Shown here: one piece after another, positions 35,829 through 41,295 of the stretch
Numbering within the stretch: position 1 is the first letter of the stretch
Layout: every line of letters begins with the position of its first letter
Assembly: GCF_004403065.1 (NCBI RefSeq)
Contig: NZ_SOHA01000020.1
Location: 1-64,000 of the forward strand
Direction of reading: 5' to 3'
Length of the DNA stretch: 64,000 nt
DNA from: Cryobacterium cryoconiti
GTDB taxonomy: Bacteria; Actinomycetota; Actinomycetes; Actinomycetales; Microbacteriaceae
Program-made: the position numbers and the translations under genes
The notes under the pieces: model-generated
Told to the model about the DNA's origin: nothing
What the model saw: only the letters and a program-made list of their open reading frames with translations
Databases searched by the model: none

Positions 35829-35857
35829 ACACTAGGGGAACGGAACGGGGAAGTCAC
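35829..35857 (-). promoter_or_regulatory. Candidate promoter of the CHAP hydrolase gene
   Basis: On the minus strand GTGACT (35857-35852) and TAGTGT (35834-35829) are separated by 17 bp, fitting an actinobacterial TTGACA/TANNNT promoter. Transcription would start near 35822, about 40 nt before the TTG start. Confidence 0.45.
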
Positions 35858-35865
35858 CCTCCCGC

Positions 35866-35890
35866 GTTACATTTCCGTTACATCCGTCAC
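35866..35890. promoter_or_regulatory. Direct GTNAC repeats upstream of the CHAP promoter (MtrA-like site)
   Basis: GTTAC at 35866-35870 and 35877-35881 are 6 nt apart, followed by GTCAC at 35886-35890. GTNAC-N6-GTNAC direct repeats resemble MtrA sites at cell-wall hydrolase genes of other actinobacteria (from memory). The site lies just upstream of the predicted -35 box, a normal activator position. Confidence 0.4.
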
Positions 35891-35899
35891 ATTCACAGA

Positions 35900-36397
35900 T
35901 CAGGCGGCCGGCGCCAGGAATTCGTCCCACTGTGGCAACGGACGTTCGGCCCCGCGAACCACCCAGGTGGTGCCGGCCGGCAGCCCCGGATGGAACAGGA
36001 GGTTCCACCCCATCTCGGCCGGCGTGCGGTCGCTTTTGAGGTTGTTGCAGCGCAGACAGCAGGCCACGAGATTGTCCCAGGTGTCCCGGCCCCCGCGAGA
36101 CCGCGGCAGCACGTGGTCGATGGTGCTCGCCGACGTGCCGCAGTACCCGCAGCGGTGCTCGTCCCGGCGCAGCACCCCGCGCCGGCTGACCGGCATGGCT
36201 CGGGACCGCGGGATGCGCACATAGCGCGTGAGCAGGATGACGCTCGGCCGGTCCCAGGAACCGGAGGCGGCACAGACCGGATGCCCCTGGTCGGCCTGCA
36301 CGATCGTCGCTTTGTGATTCATGACCAGCACGAGTGCCCGTTTGAAGGACACCACGGCGAGGGGTTCGTACCCCGCGTTGAGGACCAGTGTGCGCAT
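35900..36397 (-). CDS. HNH endonuclease family protein
   Basis: This 165-residue protein has an intact HNH zinc-finger nuclease motif: RCGYCGTSASTIDHVLPRSRGG followed by NLVACCLRCNNLKSDRTP, with the CxxC pairs and the catalytic Asp-His. The N-terminal half begins with MRTLVLNAGYEPL, a sequence found in a widespread chromosomal HNH family of actinobacteria and cyanobacteria whose role is unknown (from memory). I chose ATG 36397 because AAAGGG lies 5 nt upstream. That ribosome binding site can pair with CCCTTT just before it. A terminator and a leader ORF lie further upstream. Nothing suggests a restriction system or mobile intron. Confidence 0.9.
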   Translation of the reverse strand: MRTLVLNAGYEPLAVVSFKRALVLVMNHKATIVQADQGHPVCAASGSWDRPSVILLTRYVRIPRSRAMPVSRRGVLRRDEHRCGYCGTSASTIDHVLPRSRGGRDTWDNLVACCLRCNNLKSDRTPAEMGWNLLFHPGLPAGTTWVVRGAERPLPQWDEFLAPAA

Positions 36398-36402
36398 GCG
36401 TT

Positions 36403-36417
36403 CCCTTTCGAAAAGGG
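36403..36417 (-). promoter_or_regulatory. Hairpin that can sequester the HNH ribosome binding site
   Basis: In the transcript CCCTTT pairs with AAAGGG across a three-base TCG loop. AAAGGG is the ribosome binding site, 5 nt before ATG 36397, so folding would hide it. Confidence 0.45.
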
Positions 36418-36477
36418 CTGGACGGCTTCCAGCCATTCGAACTACGACGGCCGGCAAGGAAGGAGCGCACAGGGAAC

Positions 36478-36508
36478 AAAAAAGGGCGTCGTCACAATGA
36501 CAACGCCC
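36478..36508 (-). terminator. Rho-independent terminator or attenuator ahead of the HNH gene
   Basis: Arms 36508-36499 and 36493-36484 pair with one mismatch around a 5-nt loop. The minus-strand transcript then runs into six T residues (36483-36478). This is the best-formed T-tailed terminator in this part of the window. It stands 80 bp before the HNH start. Confidence 0.75.
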
Positions 36509-36620
36509 CACAGGCCACGCAGCGTCCACGACACGCGCAACTCAGATTTGCTCGACTGATCCGCCGCAACGCGAAGCGGCCGCGCACATCCATGGTGTGG
36601 ATCGTGCGCCGCTCGCGCAT
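36492..36620 (-). CDS. Possible 42-residue leader peptide ending in the terminator
   Basis: ATG 36620 has GGGAG 5 nt upstream and opens a 42-codon frame that stops at 36492-36494, inside the terminator hairpin. The peptide is Arg-rich with a Cys-rich end (CACRGRCVAC). Position of the stop codon, ribosome binding site and the downstream T-tailed hairpin are as expected for translation-coupled attenuation of the HNH gene. A chance ORF cannot be excluded. Confidence 0.35.
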   Translation of the reverse strand: MRERRTIHTMDVRGRFALRRISRANLSCACRGRCVACGALSL

Positions 36621-36667
36621 TGGCTCTCCCGAAAACTCGCAGAACATCAGAGCAACAGGTTAACCCA

Positions 36668-36702
36668 GATTCGGTGCCCCGCGCAGCGTGGGGCACCGAA
36701 TC
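36668..36702 (-). terminator. Hairpin after the NlpC/P60 gene
   Basis: Perfect 13-bp arms (36668-36680 and 36690-36702) enclose a 9-nt loop, 42 bp beyond the stop codon at 36744. No T-run follows, so it is either an actinobacterial-type terminator without a U-tail or an mRNA-end stabiliser. Confidence 0.65.
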
Positions 36703-36743
36703 AGGCGGGTGTTACGAAACGTTCACAATCGGGTCATCCTGAC

Positions 36744-37592
36744 TCAGATGCCCAGGCGAACGATGGTGTACGAGCTGGTCCAGATCGGCTGCACGCGCAC
36801 CGACGCCCCCTCATACGGTGCGTGCAGGATGTTTCCGTTGCCCGCGTAGAACCCGTCGTGACCGTCCATGATGACCAGGTCTCCCGGCTGCGCCTCGGAC
36901 ACGGGGATCTGGGTACCCGCGGCACCCTGCCCGGTCGAGGAGTGCGGCAGCGAGATGCCGAACTGCGCGTAGACGTACATGACGAATCCGGAGCAGTCGA
37001 AGCCGGCCGGGGTGGCACCGCCGTAGACATACGGAACGCCCTCGTATTGCAGGGCGACACCGTAGACGGATGCGAGGTCGAAACTCGGGTACGCGGGCGC
37101 GGCCAGGAAGTCGGCCGTCGACGGGCCGGTATAAGAGGCGGCGTACGTCGTCATCGCGGCAGCGGCCGCCTGCCGACGCTCCTCTGCGGCAACGGCCTCC
37201 GCGGCGACGACGGCCGCCGCAGCAGCCGCAGCAGCAGCCGCCAGCTCCTCGGGTGTGGTGGCAGTGAACCCATCCCGGGCGACGCTGACGGTCGCCGCCT
37301 GGGCTGCGACCTGCACGGACTGCGCTCCCGACTCGGTCAGCTGGGTCGTGGCCGTGGCCGAGTGCTGGTCTTCGGTGGGGGCGAACGCGTAGGCGGGGAT
37401 GGCCATGGTCGTGACCAGTCCGCCGGCGAGGGTCATGAAGACCACGTTCGCCAGGGCGCCGCGGCGCCGGGGCCGTCGGGTGGAATGAGGTGGGGACGCT
37501 CGGTAGTGGCTGAGCTCCGCGTGCTGCGTGTCGATTGTGGTGGATGCCGAGTTCGGGGCTCGACGGGACAGTTTGTTTCCTGATGCAGCCAA
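36744..37592 (-). CDS. Secreted NlpC/P60 (C40) peptidoglycan endopeptidase
   Basis: The C-terminal 115 residues form an NlpC/P60 domain: GVPYVYGGATPAGFDCSGFVMYV with the catalytic Cys, QPGDLVIMDGHDGFYAGNG with the His region, and the final core strand. Before it lie a signal/TM segment (LANVVFMTLAGGLVTTMAIPAYAFA), an ARDGFTATTPEELA motif and an Ala-rich helical spacer. I set the start at TTG 37592 because GGAGG sits exactly 8 nt upstream; the frame also extends to GTG 37610. It should cut D-Glu to diaminopimelate-type bonds in wall peptides. The ARDGFTATT motif and start layout are shared with the CHAP hydrolase next door. Confidence 0.9.
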   Translation of the reverse strand: MAASGNKLSRRAPNSASTTIDTQHAELSHYRASPPHSTRRPRRRGALANVVFMTLAGGLVTTMAIPAYAFAPTEDQHSATATTQLTESGAQSVQVAAQAATVSVARDGFTATTPEELAAAAAAAAAAVVAAEAVAAEERRQAAAAAMTTYAASYTGPSTADFLAAPAYPSFDLASVYGVALQYEGVPYVYGGATPAGFDCSGFVMYVYAQFGISLPHSSTGQGAAGTQIPVSEAQPGDLVIMDGHDGFYAGNGNILHAPYEGASVRVQPIWTSSYTIVRLGI

Positions 37593-37837
37593 AGTGTTTA
37601 CCTCCGGCACCTCGACAACGCTAGGGAGTTGCCCCGTCCACTGCGCTCATGGCGTGAGTGACACCGGAACAAGAGACGGGAGTGAAAGGCGTCTTGATCC
37701 GGGCCCGACGGCCGGAATCTGACCTGTGGGACGTTTCCAAACTATGTGACGGTCAGCCGTTTGTCACTCGAAACGAGATTTTCCCTAACATATTGATAAC
37801 GAAACCACGGTCGGCTCGTGCAGTCGGGAGGCGCAAT
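37593..37837. promoter_or_regulatory. 245-bp leader/promoter region of the NlpC/P60 gene
   Basis: This gap precedes the NlpC/P60 gene and follows the DtxR gene on the same strand. TAGCGT (37623-37618, minus strand) could be a -10 box, in the same CCCTAGYGTTG context as the CHAP promoter. Several GTGAC/GTCAC pentamers occur but not at N6 spacing. I looked for a c-di-AMP (ydaO-type) riboswitch and did not recognise its conserved core. Confidence 0.35.
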
Positions 37838-38545
37838 CTAGGCGGATGTCGACGGTGTGGCCACGAAGATGTGGCCGGCCACGTCGCCCGGCAATTCCAG
37901 CCCGTCAACGAAGCCGTTGACCTGGACTCGCACATAGGACCCGACCGCGGAGAACACCCCGGTGGCGCCCGGGATCACCCCTGCGCCCTTCAGCTGGGCG
38001 AGCAGCTCAGGGTCGACCTGCACCGGCTCGCCCAGGCGGCGTACGACGGCGGTGACCGGTGCGTCTGCGCCGGCGACGAGGTCGACGAGGCTGGTGACCC
38101 CGGCCATGAAAGCCATGGCCGGCGAGTCGCCGAGCTCATCGAGCCCCGGGATCGGGTTCCCGTACGGCGACTCGGTGGGGTGACCGAGAATTTCGAGAAT
38201 CTTGCGCTCGACGCGCTCGCTCATCACATGCTCCCAGCGGCATGCTTCGTCATGCACGAACTCCCACTCGAGGCCGATCACGTCGCTGAGCAGGCGTTCA
38301 GCCAGCCGGTGCTTGCGCATGACATGCACCGCTTTGCTGCGCCCGTCCACGGTCAACTCGAGGTGGCGGTCACCGGAGACGACCACCAGGCCGTCCCGTT
38401 CCATCCGCGCCACCGTCTGGGAGACCGTGGGCCCGGAGTGCCCGAGGCGCTCGGAGATGCGCGCACGAAGGGGCACGATGTCCTCCTCTTCGAGGTCCAG
38501 GATCGTGCGGAGGTACATTTCGGTGGTGTCGATCAGATCCGTCAT
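37838..38545 (-). CDS. dtxR: DtxR/IdeR family metal-dependent transcriptional regulator
   Basis: This 235-residue protein has the full DtxR layout. An N-terminal winged helix-turn-helix (TEMYLRTILDLEEEDIVPLR, then GHSGPTVSQTVARMERDGLV) binds DNA. The metal-binding dimerisation domain contains FVHDEACRWEHVMSERVE, with the key Cys. A C-terminal SH3-like/FeoA domain starts near residue 155. With Fe2+ (or Mn2+ in MntR-like members) bound, it represses iron uptake genes; Fe is more likely given the three-domain form and the Cys (family knowledge). It is divergent from serC with a 73-bp gap. I see no clear DtxR box there. Confidence 0.93.
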   Translation of the reverse strand: MTDLIDTTEMYLRTILDLEEEDIVPLRARISERLGHSGPTVSQTVARMERDGLVVVSGDRHLELTVDGRSKAVHVMRKHRLAERLLSDVIGLEWEFVHDEACRWEHVMSERVERKILEILGHPTESPYGNPIPGLDELGDSPAMAFMAGVTSLVDLVAGADAPVTAVVRRLGEPVQVDPELLAQLKGAGVIPGATGVFSAVGSYVRVQVNGFVDGLELPGDVAGHIFVATPSTSA

Positions 38546-38606
38546 GTCCAGCTTTCCTCTCGGCTCTCCACGTACTGCCCAACCTTATCGCCGTGACAGC
38601 GGCCAT

Positions 38607-38612
38607 TAGAAT
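38607..38612 (+). promoter_or_regulatory. Candidate leaderless -10 box of serC
   Basis: TAGAAT ends 6 nt before ATG 38619, with no ribosome binding site between them. This is the spacing expected for a leaderless mRNA. Confidence 0.45.
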
Positions 38613-38618
38613 CGCCGT

Positions 38619-39737
38619 ATGTCGAACCTGATAATTCCCCCGGAACTTCTGCCCATAGATGGACGATTCGGCTGCGGCCCTTCGAAAGTCCGTCAAGAAC
38701 AGCTCGATCACCTCATTAAGTTCGGTACGAGCATCATTGGCACCTCCCATCGCCAAGCACCCGTTAAGAATCTGGTCGGGCGCGTGCGCACCGGCCTCGC
38801 GGATCTGCTCCGCGCACCTGAAGGCTATGAAGTCATCATCGGCAACGGCGGGTCCACCGCGTTCTGGGATGCGGCCGCTTTCTCTCTTATTCTCCGACGC
38901 AGCCAGAACCTCGTCTTCGGCGAGTTCGGCGGCAAGTTCGCCGCCGCCGCCGCCGCTCCCTTCCTCGAAGCGCCCGATGTGGTCAAGGCTCCGGCCGGTT
39001 CGCGCAGCGAGTTCGTCGTGACGGAAGGCGTCGACGTCTACGCCTGGCCTCAGAACGAGACCTCGACGGGCGTCATGGCCCCGGTCACCCGGGTGGTCGC
39101 CGACCCCGGCGCCCTCACCGTGATCGACGCCACCAGTGCCGCGGCCGGGATCGACTACGAGGCTGACCAGGCGGATGTCTATTACTTCGCCCCGCAGAAG
39201 AACCTCGCCTCCGACGGCGGGTTGTGGATGGCCCTCTTCTCCCCCGCCGCGATCGAGCGCGTGGAGCAGATCGCCGCGAGCGGCCGTTACATTCCGGAGT
39301 TCCTCAGCCTGAAGAACGCGATCGACAATTCGCGCCTCAACCAGACCCTGAACACGCCGGCCGTTGCCACCCTTCTGCTGATCGAGAACCAGCTGGACTG
39401 GATCAACGAGAACGGCGGCCTGGCCTGGGCGTCCGCTCGTACCCGTGAATCGTCATCCGTTCTTTACGACTGGGCCGAGAGCGTCTCGTTCGCGACGCCC
39501 TACGTCGTCAACCCGGAACACCGGTCTCAGGTGGTCGCGACGATCGACTTCGACGACGCGATCGATGCTGCCGCGGTGGCCAAGACACTGCGCGCCAATG
39601 GGATCTCCGACACCGAGCCGTACCGCAAGCTCGGCCGCAACCAGTTGCGGGTGGCCACGTTCACCGCAATCGAACCCGACGACGTGCGCCAGCTGGTCGC
39701 GTCCATCGAGTTCGTGGTGCAGAACCTGGGCAAGTAG
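38619..39737 (+). CDS. serC: Phosphoserine transaminase
   Basis: SerC converts 3-phosphohydroxypyruvate and glutamate to phosphoserine, the second step of serine biosynthesis, using pyridoxal phosphate. The 372-residue length and the opening IPPELLPIDGRFGCGPSKVR match the actinobacterial-type enzyme. The PLP Lys lies in VYYFAPQKNLASDGG (about residue 194). IGTSHRQAPVKNLVG and GNGGSTAFWDAAAF are further family signatures. A small DUF2530 gene follows after 5 bp. Serine made here can feed one-carbon metabolism, linking to the folate enzyme at 2084. Confidence 0.96.
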   Translation: MSNLIIPPELLPIDGRFGCGPSKVRQEQLDHLIKFGTSIIGTSHRQAPVKNLVGRVRTGLADLLRAPEGYEVIIGNGGSTAFWDAAAFSLILRRSQNLVFGEFGGKFAAAAAAPFLEAPDVVKAPAGSRSEFVVTEGVDVYAWPQNETSTGVMAPVTRVVADPGALTVIDATSAAAGIDYEADQADVYYFAPQKNLASDGGLWMALFSPAAIERVEQIAASGRYIPEFLSLKNAIDNSRLNQTLNTPAVATLLLIENQLDWINENGGLAWASARTRESSSVLYDWAESVSFATPYVVNPEHRSQVVATIDFDDAIDAAAVAKTLRANGISDTEPYRKLGRNQLRVATFTAIEPDDVRQLVASIEFVVQNLGK

Positions 39738-39742
39738 CTCGC

Positions 39743-39976
39743 ATGCGGTTCTGGCTGAAAGACAGTGAGCGTCGGCCAGACCCGCTGCCGGCTCGAACGG
39801 ATGCCCGCAAGGCTTTCCTTGCGGGCTCCGCCGCCTGGCTCGTGGCGCTTGTTCTCGCGGTCGTCTTCCGCGGCGAACTCGCCGCCGCGGGAGTGGGCTG
39901 GTGGCTCTGGGCTGCCCTCATCGGCCTGGGCCTCGGCGTGGCCGGCCTGGCCTGGGTGACCCTCCGGCGCCGCTAG
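39743..39976 (+). CDS. DUF2530 two-helix membrane protein
   Basis: A 77-residue protein with two TM helices (about 26-45 and 50-70) connected by a short GELAAAGVG loop, with a basic C-terminus (LRRR). The pattern, including PLPARTDARKAFLAG before the first helix, fits DUF2530, an actinobacterial family of unknown function. It starts 5 bp after serC and is probably co-transcribed. Its stop codon shares the palindrome CTAG with the stop of the convergent DUF3027 gene. Confidence 0.82.
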   Translation: MRFWLKDSERRPDPLPARTDARKAFLAGSAAWLVALVLAVVFRGELAAAGVGWWLWAALIGLGLGVAGLAWVTLRRR

Positions 39977-40551
39977 GCCTCCGCCGAGTCGATCCCGTCG
40001 AGCGTGTCGTCGTCGTCGTTGAAGTCGTCGTCCTCGAGAGCGAGGGGGTCGCTGTCCGACTCGTCGTCGTCATCATCAGACTCGTCGTCGTCGTCATCAT
40101 CATCATCGGACTCGTCGTCGTCGTCAGACTCGTCGTCGTCGTCGTCGTCAGACTCGTCGTCATCGTCGTCGGACTCGTCGTCGTCATCGTCGTCAACGTC
40201 CAGGGCTTCCGCCGCGGCCACGGCCGCCGCCAGCTCCTGCGCGGTGCGGTAATCGGCCAGACGGTCAGACCAGGGCACCCATTCGGGCGCGATCAGCGCG
40301 TCGTCGCCCGGGGTGAGCTCGGCTTCGAGCACAGTGGGCTCGGCATCGCCGACGCGGGCCAGGGTCACCGTCCAGCGCCATCCGGGGTACCCCGTCAGGT
40401 TGCAATCGAAGAGCAGCGAGAGCAGCTGTTCACCTTCGACGATGTGGCCGAGGGGCTCGCCGACGGTGTCGGCGGGCGTGATTTCGAGGAGCGCGGCGCG
40501 CGCCTGGTCGACGGCGGCCAGCAGGCGCTGATCAGCTATCGCCTCACGCAT
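39973..40551 (-). CDS. DUF3027 family protein with Asp/Glu/Ser-repeat tail
   Basis: The first 125 residues of this 192-residue protein match DUF3027: an ARAALLEITPADTVGE start, then GYPGWRWTVTLARVG, then APEWVPWSDRLADYR. Function is unknown. The C-terminal third is an extreme acidic tract with runs of 4-8 Asp separated by Glu-Ser (about residues 128-170), encoded by GAC/GAT repeats. It must be disordered and strongly negative, suggesting contact with a basic partner or DNA mimicry (inference). It overlaps the cold-shock gene by 8 bp, so the two are translated from one mRNA; DUF3027 next to a cold-shock gene is a recurrent actinobacterial pairing (from memory). Confidence 0.88.
   Translation of the reverse strand: MREAIADQRLLAAVDQARAALLEITPADTVGEPLGHIVEGEQLLSLLFDCNLTGYPGWRWTVTLARVGDAEPTVLEAELTPGDDALIAPEWVPWSDRLADYRTAQELAAAVAAAEALDVDDDDDDESDDDDDESDDDDDDESDDDDESDDDDDDDDESDDDDDESDSDPLALEDDDFNDDDDTLDGIDSAEA
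40055..40199. repeat. Trinucleotide-type repeat encoding the acidic tail
   Basis: About 145 bp made almost only of TCG/TCA units on the + strand, in an irregular pattern interrupted by GACTC every five to eight units. Such tracts can expand or contract by slippage, changing tail length in frame. Confidence 0.85.
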
Positions 40552-40924
40552 CGAGTTCCTCCGCGACCTTGCGCAGCATGGCCGCGATCTTGTGACTGTG
40601 GGCGCTGTCGGGGTAGCGGCCGCGGCGCAGGCTCGCCCCGATGCCGTCGAGCACCTTCACCAGGTCCTCGATGATGATGGCCATGTCGTCAGCCGGCTTG
40701 CGGCTGAGTTTGACCAGGCTCGGTGGCGCCTCGAGGATGCGAACGGACAGTGCCTGGGCGCCCCGTTTGCCGTCGGCGATGCCGAATTCAAGCTTCGTTC
40801 CCGCCTTGACCGAAACGCCGGCGGGCAGTGCAGAAGCGTGGAGAAAGACCTCATGGCCCTCATCTGACGTGATGAAGCCGAAACCCTTCTCCTCGTCGTA
40901 GAACTTGACCTTGCCGGTGGGCAT
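40544..40924 (-). CDS. Cold-shock-domain protein with C-terminal extension
   Basis: This 126-residue protein begins with a cold-shock domain (about 1-66) that binds single-stranded [26 protein letters not shown] contains RNP1-like GFGFI, and EVFLHASAL is RNP2-like. Unlike 67-residue CspA, it continues with about 60 residues of predicted helix (DMAIIIEDLVKVLDGIG, then SHKIAAMLRKVAEELDA). The long form resembles mycobacterial CspB-type proteins. ATG 40924 has GAGG 5 nt upstream. It is the first gene of the pair with DUF3027 and is divergent from the small membrane gene at 41018. Confidence 0.92.
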   Translation of the reverse strand: MPTGKVKFYDEEKGFGFITSDEGHEVFLHASALPAGVSVKAGTKLEFGIADGKRGAQALSVRILEAPPSLVKLSRKPADDMAIIIEDLVKVLDGIGASLRRGRYPDSAHSHKIAAMLRKVAEELDA

Positions 40925-41017
40925 CTGGACCTCGCTGCATTCCGGGCACGCGGAATACGCGCCGACCACACCCAGCCTATTCGGTCCTACCGGTTCCCGC
41001 CCCGTATCCTTGAGTCT

Positions 41018-41293
41018 GTGACCAATCAAACTCCACACGCCGCGAGCCGGCTCGAACGCATCCTTGCTTACATGGTTGCGGGTGTGGTGGGTGCGTCCAT
41101 CCTCGCGTTCTTCGCCGTCATCATCGGCACGGCAGTCGGCGCAGGGGCGGACAACGGTTTCGGCCAGGGGGTCTGGCCGGCGGTGCTTGCTTTGCCGCTG
41201 TTTGGATTGCCTCTCGGATTCGTGCTGATCATCGTCCTCATGGTGATGACCGGCATGCGTCGCGCTCGTGAGGCACGACAGAATAAGGAGTAG
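41018..41293 (+). CDS. Small two-helix membrane protein
   Basis: This 91-residue protein has two strong TM helices (about 18-40 and 52-76) joined by a polar loop (GAGADNGFGQGVW) and ends in a charged tail (RRAREARQNKE). I do not recognise a named domain; similar proteins sit at this position in related genomes (from memory). GTG 41018 is preceded at 7 nt by TATCCT and no ribosome binding site, suggesting a leaderless transcript. It ends 2 bp before the helicase-associated gene. Confidence 0.72.
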   Translation: MTNQTPHAASRLERILAYMVAGVVGASILAFFAVIIGTAVGAGADNGFGQGVWPAVLALPLFGLPLGFVLIIVLMVMTGMRRAREARQNKE

Positions 41294-41295
41294 CA

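Larger units (their letters stand above)
36398..36743. other. 346-bp region between the HNH and NlpC/P60 genes
   Basis: This gap holds, from right to left, a hairpin just after the NlpC/P60 stop, a possible leader ORF, a T-tailed terminator and a ribosome-site hairpin. No larger gene is supported on either strand. Confidence 0.6.

Noticed and set aside
35900-36397. HNH gene as part of a restriction system or mobile intron
   Set aside because: No methyltransferase, reverse transcriptase or intron boundaries nearby; it belongs to a common chromosomal family.
36442-36696. 84-codon minus-strand frame before the HNH gene
   Set aside because: It lacks a ribosome site, runs through the T-tailed terminator and starts inside the hairpin after the NlpC/P60 gene; the 42-codon frame in another phase fits better.
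37593-37837. Possible c-di-AMP (ydaO-type) riboswitch before the NlpC/P60 gene
   Set aside because: Such riboswitches often precede wall-hydrolase genes, but I could not find the conserved core in this leader.
40004-40252. Poly-Ser open frame on the + strand
   Set aside because: It is the complement of the Asp-rich tail of the DUF3027 gene and has no independent start signals.
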